DNA of 43,738 bases, taken from Anaerobacillus alkalilacustris. GTDB lineage: Bacteria > Bacillota > Bacilli > Bacillales > Anaerobacillaceae. Each line of letters starts with the position of its first letter. Position 1 is the first letter of the stretch. The stretch spans positions 70,753 to 114,490 of the forward strand of contig NZ_MLQR01000001.1 in assembly GCF_001866005.1 (NCBI RefSeq), given 5' to 3'. The notes beneath the pieces were generated by a model. The model worked only from the letters and a program-made list of their open reading frames with translations. It made no database searches and had not been told where the DNA came from. This document shows, in pieces, positions 1-7,880 of the stretch. Made by a program: the position numbers and the translations under genes.

Positions 1-48
1 GGTGACGTGTGGAGCTGAGAGATACTAATCGGTCGAGGACTTATCCTA
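1..48 (+). rRNA. rrl: 23S rRNA, 3' end (partial)
   Basis: The window opens inside the last ~48 nt of a 23S rRNA. The segment GAGATACTAATCGGTCGAGG is the strongly conserved Bacillus 23S 3' terminus. The gene runs off the left edge. The 5S gene follows after about 85 bp, so this is the distal end of a rrn operon. The exact mature end (about position 46-50) is estimated by comparison with the family. Confidence 0.93.
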
Positions 49-133
49 AAATAAGAATTGAATTCACACTCAAGAAACTTAAATGTATGTTATCTAGTTT
101 TGAAAGAATGATTTCTTTCAACTAAATATATTA

Positions 134-248
134 TCTAGTGGCGATAGCGAAGAGGTCACACTCGTTCCCATGCCGAACACGATCGTTAAGCTCTTTTGCG
201 CCGATGGTAGTTAGGGGCTTCCCCTTGTGAGAGTAGGACGTTGCTAGG
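134..248 (+). rRNA. rrf: 5S rRNA
   Basis: A complete 5S rRNA of about 115 nt. It holds the typical Bacillus landmarks GGCGATAGCGAAGAGGTCAC, CCCATGCCGAACACG and GTGAGAGTAGGACG. The ends CTAGTGGCG and CGTTGCTAG pair to form helix I. It lies between the 23S end and the tRNA array and is probably co-transcribed with them. Ends are good to a few bases. Confidence 0.95.
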
Positions 249-259
249 TTATATATTAT

Positions 260-334
260 TCCACAGTAGCTCAGTGGTAGAGCAATCGGCTGTTAACCGA
301 TCGGTCGTAGGTTCGAGTCCTACCTGTGGAGCCA
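260..334 (+). tRNA. tRNA-Asn (GTT)
   Basis: A 75-nt cloverleaf. Acceptor strands TCCACAG and CTGTGGA pair perfectly, the anticodon loop is CTGTTAA, the T-loop is GTTCGAGTCC, and CCA is encoded. It is the first tRNA after 5S, the position asparagine has in the B. subtilis trnD cluster. Confidence 0.97.
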
Positions 335-337
335 TAT

Positions 338-431
338 GGAGAGCTGTCCGAGTTGGCCGAAGGAGCACGATTGGAAATCGTGTAGGCGGTGTAAAACCGT
401 CTCGAGGGTTCAAATCCCTCGCTCTCCGCCA
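338..431 (+). tRNA. tRNA-Ser (GGA)
   Basis: A 94-nt class II tRNA with a long variable arm (GTAGGCGGTGTAAAACCGTC). The acceptor is GGAGAGC / GCTCTCC, the anticodon loop is TTGGAAA and CCA is encoded. It sits 3 nt after tRNA-Asn. Confidence 0.97.
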
Positions 432-443
432 CTCGTTTTATAT

Positions 444-518
444 GGCCCGTTGGTCAAGCGGTTAAGACACCGCCCTTTCACGGCGGTAACACGGGTTCGA
501 ATCCCGTACGGGTCACCA
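444..518 (+). tRNA. tRNA-Glu (TTC)
   Basis: A 75-nt cloverleaf. The acceptor GGCCCGT / ACGGGTC has one G-U pair. The anticodon stem CCGCC / GGCGG encloses CTTTCAC. CCA is encoded. Confidence 0.97.
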
Positions 519-545
519 AAATTACTTATAAACATGTATTACCTC

Positions 546-621
546 GGAGGATTAGCTCAGCTGGGAGAGCACCTGCCTTACAAGCAGGGGGTCGGCGGTT
601 CGATCCCGTCATCCTCCACCA
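546..621 (+). tRNA. tRNA-Val (TAC)
   Basis: A 76-nt cloverleaf. The acceptor is GGAGGAT / ATCCTCC, the anticodon stem CCTGC / GCAGG encloses CTTACAA, and CCA is encoded. Confidence 0.97.
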
Positions 622-624
622 TAC

Positions 625-759
625 TATTATCGCGGGATGGAGCACATTGAGTTAGCTTCGAAGGATAAGCCCCGCAGCTCGACGCAACAGCTACAGAGCA
701 TTGCTAGTAGAGGAAGAGCGAGTCGTTACATCAAAAGCAAGCACAAAACATTATATCTT
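625..759 (+). repeat. 5' tRNA-fMet fragment fused to a ~115-bp insert (element A)
   Basis: Positions 625-644 are an exact copy of the 20 bp at 760-779, which cover the spacer and the first 14 nt of the initiator tRNA gene. After the copy the tRNA sequence stops and about 115 bp of unrelated sequence follows, before the complete gene begins. The insert contains GTAGAGGAAGAGCGAG, which resembles a motif in element B before tRNA-Phe. It cannot fold into a tRNA. It looks like an insertion that duplicated the 5' end of its target gene and left the tRNA intact. Confidence 0.7.
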
Positions 760-765
760 TATTAT

Positions 766-842
<77 letters not shown>

Positions 843-851
843 AATTATCTT

Positions 852-927
852 GGACCCGTGGTGTAGCGGTTAACATGCCTGCCTGTCACGCAGGAGATCG
901 CCGGTTCGATCCCGGTCGGGTCCGCCA
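852..927 (+). tRNA. tRNA-Asp (GTC)
   Basis: A 76-nt cloverleaf. The acceptor is GGACCCG / CGGGTCC, the anticodon stem CCTGC / GCAGG encloses CTGTCAC, and CCA is encoded. Confidence 0.97.
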
Positions 928-949
928 TTTAAAACAAATAAAAAACTAT

Positions 950-1093
950 GGCTCGGTAGCTCAGTCGGTAGAGACGAGCAGAGCACCTTTGAAATTGCTG
1001 CGAGTTGCTTCGACACAGCTTGCTACGAAGCTTAGCTTGTAGAGGAAGAAGCACAGGAATATTAAACGCAGCGGGGAAATAACTTAATTAAAC
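950..1093 (+). repeat. 5' tRNA-Phe fragment fused to a ~120-bp insert (element B)
   Basis: Positions 950-973 repeat exactly the first 24 nt of tRNA-Phe (1094-1117), covering the acceptor strand and most of the D arm. Then 120 bp of unrelated sequence follows. It has a GCTTCG ... CGAAGC stem and the motif GTAGAGGAAGAAGCAC, similar to the motif in element A. The downstream tRNA-Phe gene is complete, so the event duplicated the 5' end of the target. Confidence 0.72.
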
Positions 1094-1169
<76 letters not shown>

Positions 1170-1218
1170 GTGTTTTTTTGCGTAACTAAAGTGGAGCAAA
1201 AATAACTTACCTATATAT

Positions 1219-1294
<76 letters not shown>

Positions 1295-1370
1295 GGTGTA
1301 TTGTAATATTGAATTATATTCTTCGTATATCTTGACGTATTTCTTAATGATATGTATATTTATATAATAT

Positions 1371-1454
1371 GGAGGGGTAGCGAAGTGGCTAAACGCGGCG
1401 GACTGTAAATCCGCTCCTTAGGGTTCGGCGGTTCGAATCCGTCCCCCTCCACCA
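1371..1454 (+). tRNA. tRNA-Tyr (GTA)
   Basis: An 84-nt class II tRNA. The acceptor GGAGGGG pairs with CCCCTCC, the anticodon stem GCGGA / TCCGC encloses CTGTAAA, there is a variable arm, and CCA is encoded. Confidence 0.96.
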
Positions 1455-1466
1455 TTTAGATTTTAT

Positions 1467-1540
1467 AGGGGCATAGTTTAACGGTAGAACAGAGGTCTCC
1501 AAAACCTCCAGTGTGGGTTCGATTCCTACTGCCCCTGCCA
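1467..1540 (+). tRNA. tRNA-Trp (CCA)
   Basis: A 74-nt cloverleaf. The acceptor is AGGGGCA / TGCCCCT, the anticodon stem GAGGT / ACCTC encloses CTCCAAA, and CCA is encoded. Confidence 0.96.
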
Positions 1541-1554
1541 TTCAAAGTTAATAT

Positions 1555-1631
1555 GGCGGTCGTGGCGAAGTGGTTAACGCACCGGATTGTGGCTCCGGCA
1601 TTCGTGGGTTCGATTCCCATCGATCGCCCCA
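1555..1631 (+). tRNA. tRNA-His (GTG)
   Basis: A 77-nt gene counting the G at -1 that is typical of tRNA-His and faces discriminator C. The acceptor is GCGGTCG / CGATCGC, the anticodon loop is TTGTGGC and CCA is encoded. Confidence 0.96.
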
Positions 1632-1644
1632 TTTTATTAATTAA

Positions 1645-1719
1645 TGGGCTATAGCCAAGTGGTAAGGCAACGGACTTTGACTCCGTCATTCTCTGGTTCG
1701 AATCCAGATAGCCCAGCCA
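1645..1719 (+). tRNA. tRNA-Gln (TTG)
   Basis: A 75-nt cloverleaf. The acceptor is TGGGCTA / TAGCCCA, the anticodon stem CGGA / TCCG encloses CTTTGAC, and CCA is encoded. Confidence 0.96.
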
Positions 1720-1723
1720 TTTT

Positions 1724-1798
1724 GCGGGAGTAGTTCAGTGGTAGAACACCACCTTGCCAAGGTGGGGGTCGCGAGTTCGAATCTCGTCTTCCGCTCCA
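1724..1798 (+). tRNA. tRNA-Gly (GCC)
   Basis: A 75-nt cloverleaf. The acceptor is GCGGGAG / CTTCCGC with G-U pairing, the anticodon stem CACC / GGTG encloses TTGCCAA, and CCA is encoded. Confidence 0.96.
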
Positions 1799-1810
1799 AT
1801 TTAATACTGA

Positions 1811-1884
1811 GGCGGCATAGCCAAGTGGTAAGGCACGGGTCTGCAAAACCTTCACCCCCGGTTCGAATCCGGGTGCCGCCTCCA
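1811..1884 (+). tRNA. tRNA-Cys (GCA)
   Basis: A 74-nt cloverleaf. The acceptor is GGCGGCA / TGCCGCC, the anticodon loop is CTGCAAA and CCA is encoded. Confidence 0.96.
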
Positions 1885-1911
1885 AGTTCTATTGTAAGTC
1901 TATTTAGTTTT

Positions 1912-2000
1912 GCCGGGGTGGTGGAATTGGCAGACACACAGGACTTAAAATCCTGCGGTAGGTGACTATCGTGCCGGTTCAAGTCCGGCCCTCGGTACCA
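1912..2000 (+). tRNA. tRNA-Leu (TAA)
   Basis: An 89-nt class II tRNA with a long variable arm. The anticodon stem AGGA / TCCT encloses CTTAAAA, and CCA is encoded. It is the last tRNA of the contiguous array. In B. subtilis trnD a second leucine tRNA follows directly; here Leu(CAA) lies about 14 kb downstream. Confidence 0.97.
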
Positions 2001-2013
2001 TACATAAAAATTT

Positions 2014-2042
2014 CCTTAACCAATTTTGGTTAAGGTTTTTTT
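2014..2042 (+). terminator. Rho-independent terminator of the rrn-tRNA operon
   Basis: The stem CCTTAACCA / TGGTTAAGG has a 4-nt loop and is followed by seven T residues, 13 bp after tRNA-Leu(TAA). It closes the rRNA-tRNA transcript before the galactose block. Confidence 0.93.
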
Positions 2043-2048
2043 GTAGTA

Positions 2049-2153
2049 TCAGAATTAATAGTTTCTAACTCGGAAACTGTCTAGCGCAAGCAGCCTACGA
2101 GCTCGGTCACTTCAGTCCTTTCGCTCGTGAACAAGGCGCTTGCGCTTTTCTTG
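2049..2153 (+). repeat. Dispersed palindromic repeat, copy 1
   Basis: The left arm holds GCGCAAGC (2084-2091) and the right arm holds GCTTGCGC (2138-2145), followed by TTTTC. The first ~70 bp match 41170-41241 at about 90% identity by eye. Related, more divergent copies lie at 6423-6579 and 23322-23427. This type of imperfect palindrome ending in GGCGCTTGCGCTTTTC is scattered through many Bacillaceae genomes. The arms could act as a terminator; no coding content is seen. Confidence 0.75.
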
Positions 2154-2275
2154 TTTATTAGTAAATTAGCAATATTAGGTAACACTAAGAGGACTTTTTT
2201 TGGCTGTCTCGCTTCATACTAACAGATAGGTAAAAGATTTTTGTAGTAATTCAATAATTTTTTTAATTTTACTTA

Positions 2276-2304
2276 TTGAATATTAATAGTAAAACGATTA
2301 CAAT
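2276..2304 (+). promoter_or_regulatory. Sigma-A-type promoter of the gal operon
   Basis: TTGAAT (2276-2281), a 17-bp spacer and TACAAT (2299-2304). This predicts a start near 2311, exactly at the edge of the palindrome at 2312-2330. It is the best promoter match upstream of galK. Confidence 0.65.
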
Positions 2305-2311
2305 TACGTTA

Positions 2312-2330
2312 GTTAATTAATTTAATTAAC
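2312..2330 (+). promoter_or_regulatory. Candidate ROK-repressor operator of the gal operon
   Basis: GTTAATTAATTTAATTAAC is a perfect 9-1-9 palindrome, and flanking bases extend the symmetry to 12-1-12 with one mismatch. It covers about +1 to +20 of the predicted transcript. A 19-bp match with the same half-site lies upstream of the sugar-binding-protein gene (14559-14577). ROK repressors such as XylR bind AT-rich palindromes, so the ROK protein at 6608 is the natural candidate. The sites are visible; the assignment is inferred. Confidence 0.6.
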
Positions 2331-2473
2331 GAAGTTACGGATGAAAACTTAATTAATATTATCTTAGTATTCGATTGTCGTACAACTAAGTATTAATCAT
2401 TCTGAATTACTATTAAACAGATAAAGATTGAACAAAGTACATGAATTTACCAATAAATAAAGGAGTGTTATGG

Positions 2474-3637
2474 ATGAAAGAAAAATTAATTAGTCAATTT
2501 GAAAAGGTTTTCGGGGCAGGTGGTGAGTTGGAAGCTTTCTTTGCTCCAGGGAGGGTAAATTTAATTGGTGAACATACAGATTATAATGGTGGACATGTTT
2601 TTCCATGTGCACTAAGTGTAGGATCATATATAATTGCTAGAAAACGAGCAGATAAAAATGTGCAAATGTACTCTTTAAACTTTGATGAGGTTGGTACCGT
2701 TATTTTTAACGTTGATGAGTTAGTATATGTAGAAGAACATGATTGGGCAAATTATCCAAAAGGTGTTATTAAGATGTTCAAGGAATTTGGACTAAATATT
2801 TATTCTGGGTTTGATGTTCTATTGTTCGGAAATATACCGAACGGTGCAGGTTTATCTTCTTCAGCATCGGTTGAACTTGTAACATCAGTGATGTTAAAGG
2901 AACTTTTTGATCTTGATATAAATATGGTGGACATGGTGAAATTAAGTCAAAAAGCTGAGAATGAATTTATTGGTGTGAGCTGCGGTATTATGGACCAATT
3001 TGCCATCGGTATGGGGAAAACAGATCATGCAGTTCTTTTAGACTGTCAGACGTTAGAATATACGTACAGCCCAATTAAATTAGATGGTGCGTCGTTAGTA
3101 ATCGCCAATACAAATAAACGAAGAGGTTTAGTAGATTCAAAATATAATGAGCGACGATCAGAATGTGAACGTGCTCTTAATCAATTGAAGGAAGTTGTCG
3201 TTATTGACTCTTTAGGGGATTTAACTGTAGAGAAATTTGAACAACTTAAAGTTGCAATTACAAATGAGATTGATAGAAAAAGAGCCAAACACGCAGTATA
3301 TGAAAATGCACGTACAATTGAGGCGGTTGAGCGCTTGAAAAATGGTGATATTAAAGGTTTTGGTGATTTAATGAATCAATCGCACACTTCTTTAAGAGAC
3401 GATTATGAAGTGACTGGCTTTGAGTTAGATACCCTTGTTGAAGCTGCATGGTCTCAATCGGGAGTCATCGGTTCTCGTATGACAGGTGCTGGTTTTGGTG
3501 GATGTACAATTAGCATTGTTGAAGACGAAAAAGTAGATGAGTTTATTGAAAATGTCGGTAAAATTTATAAGGAAAAAACTAATCTAACTGCTGATTTTTA
3601 TGTTGTTCAAATTGGTGATGGAGCAAGGAAGATATAA
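2474..3637 (+). CDS. galK: Galactokinase
   Basis: Galactokinase (GHMP family, 387 aa, normal length) phosphorylates alpha-D-galactose with ATP to galactose-1-phosphate, the first committed Leloir step in the cytoplasm. The galactokinase signature GRVNLIGEHTDYNGG is at residues 26-40. The GHMP ATP-binding motif NGAGLSSSAS lies in the middle and the C-terminal motif TGAGFGGC near the end. I chose ATG at 2474 because AAAGGAGTG (2459-2466) lies just upstream; an in-frame ATG at 2441 has no good binding site. It is first in galK-galE-galT, behind the promoter and palindrome at 2276-2330. Confidence 0.97.
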   Translation: MKEKLISQFEKVFGAGGELEAFFAPGRVNLIGEHTDYNGGHVFPCALSVGSYIIARKRADKNVQMYSLNFDEVGTVIFNVDELVYVEEHDWANYPKGVIKMFKEFGLNIYSGFDVLLFGNIPNGAGLSSSASVELVTSVMLKELFDLDINMVDMVKLSQKAENEFIGVSCGIMDQFAIGMGKTDHAVLLDCQTLEYTYSPIKLDGASLVIANTNKRRGLVDSKYNERRSECERALNQLKEVVVIDSLGDLTVEKFEQLKVAITNEIDRKRAKHAVYENARTIEAVERLKNGDIKGFGDLMNQSHTSLRDDYEVTGFELDTLVEAAWSQSGVIGSRMTGAGFGGCTISIVEDEKVDEFIENVGKIYKEKTNLTADFYVVQIGDGARKI

Positions 3638-3664
3638 GATTAGTTGATTAAGGAGGAGAATAAA

Positions 3665-4663
3665 ATGGCAATTTTAGTTTGTGGTGGTGCAGGTTATATA
3701 GGGAGTCACACAGTTTCAGAATTACTCGATCGTGGTGAAGATGTAGTCGTTGTTGATAATTTGCAAAATGGTCATAGAGATGCTGTATTAGAAAAAGCAA
3801 CATTATGCGTTGGTGATTTACGAGATGAAAAATTTCTTGATACGGTTTTTAATGAATTTAAAATTGATGCAGTCATTCATTTTGCAGCTGATTCACTAGT
3901 TGGTGAAAGTGTAACAGCTCCATTAAAGTATTATGATAACAATGTTTATGGGACGCTGTGTCTGTTGAAAGTAATGGAAAAGCACGGTGTGAAGAAAATC
4001 GTCTTTTCATCGACAGCAGCAACATACGGCGAGCCAAAGAACATCCCAATTTTAGAAACAGATCCAACAATTCCTACAAATCCTTATGGGGAAACGAAAT
4101 TGGCTGTAGAAAAAATGCTAAAGTGGGCAGATGAGGCTCATGGGATTAAACATGTCATTTTACGCTATTTTAATGTGGCAGGAGCTCATATGAAGGGGAT
4201 TTTAGGGGAGGATCATTCTCCTGAGACACATTTGATTCCGATTATTTTGCAAGTAGCTCTTGGAAAACGTGAGGAAATTTCAATATTCGGTGACGACTAT
4301 GATACGGAAGATGGAACGTGTATTAGAGATTACATCCATGTAACGGATTTAGCAGACGCCCATATTTTAGCGTTAAATAAATTGAATGAAGAAGAAACAA
4401 GTGCTATTTATAATTTAGGAAATGGAAATGGATTTAGTGTTAAAGAAGTTATTGAAGCGGTGAGAAAAGTGACTAATCATCCTATTCCTGCGATTGTTTC
4501 TCCTAGAAGAGCTGGTGACCCTGCGAAATTAGTAGCATCATCAGAAAAAGCGATGAAAGAGCTAGGGTGGAGTCCCAAATATGCAAATTTAGAAACAATC
4601 ATTTTAAGTGCTTGGGAATGGTTTAAGAAAAATCCTAATGGTTATCCAAAACAGTCAAACTAA
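3665..4663 (+). CDS. galE: UDP-glucose 4-epimerase
   Basis: GalE (332 aa, extended SDR family) interconverts UDP-galactose and UDP-glucose using bound NAD, regenerating UDP-glucose for GalT and supplying UDP-galactose for cell-surface polymers. The NAD-binding loop GGAGYIGSH is at residues 7-15, and the catalytic set is visible as SSTAATYGE and NPYGETK (YxxxK). The start at 3665 follows AAGGAGGAG at 3650-3658; the frame remains open upstream to 3644 but without a better site. The gene starts 27 bp after galK and 22 bp before galT, so all three are one operon. Confidence 0.97.
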   Translation: MAILVCGGAGYIGSHTVSELLDRGEDVVVVDNLQNGHRDAVLEKATLCVGDLRDEKFLDTVFNEFKIDAVIHFAADSLVGESVTAPLKYYDNNVYGTLCLLKVMEKHGVKKIVFSSTAATYGEPKNIPILETDPTIPTNPYGETKLAVEKMLKWADEAHGIKHVILRYFNVAGAHMKGILGEDHSPETHLIPIILQVALGKREEISIFGDDYDTEDGTCIRDYIHVTDLADAHILALNKLNEEETSAIYNLGNGNGFSVKEVIEAVRKVTNHPIPAIVSPRRAGDPAKLVASSEKAMKELGWSPKYANLETIILSAWEWFKKNPNGYPKQSN

Positions 4664-4685
4664 CTTTGGAAAGGACTGAGTAGTC

Positions 4686-6209
4686 ATGTCAGTAAATATT
4701 CACTTACAGATCGAAAGGTTAATTCAATTTGCGATTGAAAATAATTTAGTAAGTCAGTGGGATAAAGATTATACCCGAAATTCGGTATTAGATATATTAG
4801 GCCTTGAAGAAGTAGTAGATGTTGAGATTGAAAGTGAGAATCTGGAATCTCCTATAGAAATTTTAGAAGAAATTCTTGATTGGGCTGCTGTTAATGGTTG
4901 TTTACAAGAAAATACCGTCACATATCGTGATTTATTGGATACGAAAATTATGGGGTGTTTTGTTCCTAGACCTTCCGAGGTCATTAGAACCTTTGAAGAT
5001 AAATATCGAAATAGTCCTGAAGAGTCAACGGAATATTTTTATCAATTATCAAAACAAAGTCATTATATTCGAACTGACCGAATTGCAAAAAATGAGCATT
5101 GGTATAGTCCAACTGAATATGGTGATATCGAAATAACAATTAACCTATCAAAGCCAGAAAAAGATCCAAAAGCAATTGCAGCAGCAAAACACCTAAAACA
5201 AAGTTCTTACCCAAAATGTTTACTATGTAAAGAGAATGTTGGGTATGTGGGTCGTGTAAATCATCCTGCAAGACAAAACTTGCGTACAATACCGGTAACA
5301 CTTATGAATGAGCTTTGGTATTTACAATACTCTCCATATGTATACTATCATGAACATTCTATTTTATTTTCAGAAAATCATGTACCAATGAAGATATCAA
5401 AAAAGACCTTTTCGAGATTGCTTGAATTTGTTGAACAATATCCACACTATTTCTTAGGTTCGAATGCGGATTTACCGATTGTCGGTGGATCGATATTAAG
5501 CCATGATCATTTCCAGGGTGGTTACCACGAATTCCCGATGGCTAAAGCAGAGATGCAAGAAACATTTAGTTTTTCAAAGTTTCCTAATGTTACTGCTGGT
5601 ATTGTTAAATGGCCGATGTCAGTAATTAGACTTCAAAGTGAGGATAAGGATAGTGTTGTACAGTTAGCAGACCATATTCTTTCATTTTGGAAGCAATATT
5701 CCGATGAAGATGTTGATATTTATGCCTTTTCTGAGGATACGCCTCATAATACAATTACACCAATTGCTAGAAGAAGGGGAGAACTATTTGAACTAGATTT
5801 AGTCTTAAGGAATAATCGTACGAACGATGAACATCCAATGGGGATTTTCCATCCACATACAGAGGTTCATCATATAAAGAAAGAAAATATTGGATTAATT
5901 GAGGTTATGGGTTTAGCAGTTTTACCAGGCAGACTAAAAGAAGAGCTTCAATTGCTTGCTAAGGCTTTATTGAATGAGGACTACGTGAATGAGATAAGGG
6001 GCCATGAAGATATTAGTAAGCATCTAGATTGGGCAAACCAAATTAAAGCAAAGTATAGTAATCTTAATGAAAATAATGTTCAGCAAATAGTAAAGGATGA
6101 GGTAGGTAAAATTTTCTCAACTATTCTTGAACATGCAGGTGTATTTAAGAGAGATGAAGCGGGTAATGAAGCCTTTGTAAAATTTATTAAGAAAGCGTCT
6201 GAAGTGTAA
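4686..6209 (+). CDS. galT: UTP-hexose-1-phosphate / galactose-1-phosphate uridylyltransferase, class II
   Basis: GalT (507 aa) transfers UMP between UDP-glucose and galactose-1-phosphate, giving glucose-1-phosphate and UDP-galactose. Its length and sequence match the Firmicutes class II enzymes (about 500 aa) rather than the ~350-aa E. coli type. The HxHxQ nucleophile motif is seen as SHDHFQGG, with H273, H275 and Q277. A conserved PKCLLC / NHPARQNLR block lies near residue 180. GGAAAGGA precedes the ATG. It is the last gene of the galKET operon, and a long hairpin at 6373-6412 follows. Confidence 0.96.
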   Translation: MSVNIHLQIERLIQFAIENNLVSQWDKDYTRNSVLDILGLEEVVDVEIESENLESPIEILEEILDWAAVNGCLQENTVTYRDLLDTKIMGCFVPRPSEVIRTFEDKYRNSPEESTEYFYQLSKQSHYIRTDRIAKNEHWYSPTEYGDIEITINLSKPEKDPKAIAAAKHLKQSSYPKCLLCKENVGYVGRVNHPARQNLRTIPVTLMNELWYLQYSPYVYYHEHSILFSENHVPMKISKKTFSRLLEFVEQYPHYFLGSNADLPIVGGSILSHDHFQGGYHEFPMAKAEMQETFSFSKFPNVTAGIVKWPMSVIRLQSEDKDSVVQLADHILSFWKQYSDEDVDIYAFSEDTPHNTITPIARRRGELFELDLVLRNNRTNDEHPMGIFHPHTEVHHIKKENIGLIEVMGLAVLPGRLKEELQLLAKALLNEDYVNEIRGHEDISKHLDWANQIKAKYSNLNENNVQQIVKDEVGKIFSTILEHAGVFKRDEAGNEAFVKFIKKASEV

Positions 6210-6372
6210 GTATTGTCGCACCATATGGAAGTTTATATTACAGCTATAACGTTACTAAAATTATGCTTTCGTTGAGTTATACTGTCATCCTAGTAGGTAG
6301 AGTGTGATGTGGTTTTAGAAAATCACGTAGTTAATCTAAAAAACTTTTGCTGGCATTTGTTTGTATTAAGGT

Positions 6373-6415
6373 ATGCCCTCTTATAAAATATTTATTAATA
6401 TATTTTATAAGAGGG
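6373..6415 (+). terminator. Long hairpin after galT
   Basis: CCCTCTTATAAAATAT and its inverse ATATTTTATAAGAGGG form a stem of about 16 bp around a short loop, followed by TTTATA. The T-run is short but the stem is strong. It probably ends the galKET transcript. Confidence 0.7.
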
Positions 6416-6422
6416 TTTATAC

Positions 6423-6579
6423 TTTAAAGATAAGAAAAATTCTGAAGTTGGAAAGTTTTTTAGCTTTAGCGCTTACCCGCTCGAGGGCACTTTGCCCCTT
6501 TATATGAAGCCAAAGGGTACGCTTTATGTAAAAGGGCATCATTAGCTTTCGCAGGTGGCCGAGGCGCTTGAACTTTTCT
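6423..6579 (+). repeat. Dispersed palindromic repeat, copy 2
   Basis: It begins TTTAAAGATAAGAA and AAGTTGGAAAG, as in copy 3 (23322-23427), and ends GGCGCTTGAACTTTTC, a variant of the family tail GGCGCTTGCGCTTTTC. Internal arms GCCCCTTTATATGAAGC / GCTTTATGTAAAAGGGC form a further hairpin. It is longer and more degenerate than copy 1. Confidence 0.6.
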
Positions 6580-6607
6580 TATATTATAGAGAAAGGGGGG
6601 GAACGAT

Positions 6608-7849
6608 GTGTCGAGTTCACAGCTTACAGGTAGTTTTAAATTAATGAAATCAATGAATCGTTCGGTAATATTGCATTTAATCCGTAAGCATAAACAAATT
6701 TCTCGAGCAGAAATAGCGAAGAAGGCTCATTTAACACCACCAACAGTTACAAATATTGTGAATGAGCTATTGGAAGTCGGGCTTGTAAAAGAAAGCAAAG
6801 TAGGTGAATCGAAAGGTGGAAGAAAACCTATTTTGCTATCAATGAATTCGAAAAGTTTTTATGTCGTTGGTTTAGATATTGGTGGTCAAAAAATTAGAGG
6901 AGTATTAACGGATTTAAATGCGGAAGTTGAAGAAAGTGTTAGCATTAATTTTCAAAAAGGTTTGAGTAAGGAAGATCTACTAAGTAATATAAAAAATGTG
7001 ATTACGTCATTAATTGCAAATTCAAAAGTAGAAAAAACAAAGTTATTAGGAATTGGAATTGGAATGCATGGAATGGTTGATCATCATCAAGGAGTAGCAT
7101 TATTTGCTCCAAATTTACAACTAACAAATATTCCGTTAAAAAAAGAATTGGAAGAAGAGTTTGATTTACCTGTTTATGTAGAAAATGATGCGAGAGCATT
7201 TGCCCTAGGTGAAGCCTGGTTTGGAAATGGCTACGGATTTGAAAACCTCGTCTGCATTAATGTTGGAATTGGTATAGGTGCTGGTATTGTTATGAACGGG
7301 CAACTGTACCATGGGAAAAATAATATTGCCGGAGAAATAGGGCATACGATTGTTGATATTAATGGAACGAAATGTACGTGTGGAAACTACGGTTGTTTGG
7401 AAACCGTTGCAAGTGGCCGAGCGTTAGTTGAAAAAGCAAAGGAAGAACTTTCGAATGGCAAGTCTTCTTTACTTCAAGATGTAGTTAATAAAGATGAAAT
7501 TACTGGTGAACTGATTTTTCAATATGCACAAAAAGGTGACATAGTAGCTAAAGATATCTTAGTTCAAACAGGTAAATCATTAGGTGTGGGGATATTGAAT
7601 TTAGTTAACTTTATTAATCCTGAACGAGTGATCATAGGTGGTGGGGTCTCTAAAGCAGGATCTTATATTTTAGATCCTATCCAAAGCCTTATCGCTTCAA
7701 GAGCACTAACAGAAGATGCAAGAAAAACAGAAATTGTTCCTTCTAAATTAGGGAACTACGCCACTTCTATTGGAGCAGTTACATTAGTTCTGTTTGACTT
7801 ATTTAGTGCAGATCCGGTAGGAAAAGGTCAACTTACTATAGAATTTTAG
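6608..7849 (+). CDS. ROK-family transcriptional repressor
   Basis: A 413-aa ROK (repressor, ORF, kinase) protein. An N-terminal winged helix-turn-helix (about residues 15-65, with SRAEIAKKAHLTPPTVTNIV) precedes a sugar-kinase-like fold. This carries the nucleotide-site segment DIGGQKIRG and the ROK zinc motif CTCGNYGCLE (about residues 258-267). Regulators of this shape (XylR, NagC) sense a sugar and release DNA. It sits between galT and galM and is the likely repressor of the gal genes and, through the shared 19-bp palindromes, of the alpha-galactoside importer. The GTG start at 6608 follows a G-rich site (6594-6600); a start at an inner ATG cannot be excluded. Confidence 0.9.
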   Translation: MSSSQLTGSFKLMKSMNRSVILHLIRKHKQISRAEIAKKAHLTPPTVTNIVNELLEVGLVKESKVGESKGGRKPILLSMNSKSFYVVGLDIGGQKIRGVLTDLNAEVEESVSINFQKGLSKEDLLSNIKNVITSLIANSKVEKTKLLGIGIGMHGMVDHHQGVALFAPNLQLTNIPLKKELEEEFDLPVYVENDARAFALGEAWFGNGYGFENLVCINVGIGIGAGIVMNGQLYHGKNNIAGEIGHTIVDINGTKCTCGNYGCLETVASGRALVEKAKEELSNGKSSLLQDVVNKDEITGELIFQYAQKGDIVAKDILVQTGKSLGVGILNLVNFINPERVIIGGGVSKAGSYILDPIQSLIASRALTEDARKTEIVPSKLGNYATSIGAVTLVLFDLFSADPVGKGQLTIEF

Positions 7850-7880
7850 TGATGCAATAGTTAGAAGGGAGAGGTAAGAT

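Larger units (their letters stand above)
2043..2473 (+). other. Intergenic region between tRNA array and galK
   Basis: No gene is seen in these ~430 bp. The left third holds dispersed repeat copy 1. The right half is very AT-rich and holds a sigma-A-like promoter (2276-2304) and a 19-bp palindrome (2312-2330). The leader from the likely transcription start (about 2311) to galK is about 160 nt. I found no riboswitch fold in it. Confidence 0.7.
6210..6607 (+). other. Intergenic region between galT and the ROK repressor
   Basis: No gene is seen in ~400 bp. It holds a long AT-rich hairpin (6373-6412) and dispersed repeat copy 2 (6423-6579). The hairpin and the repeat separate galT from the regulator, so the ROK gene probably has its own promoter, though I could not pick one out with confidence. 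Confidence 0.6.

Noticed and set aside
2312..2330. The gal palindrome considered as a terminator
   Set aside because: It is AT-only apart from the end bases, has no T-run of the right kind, and sits at the predicted transcription start; an operator is more likely.
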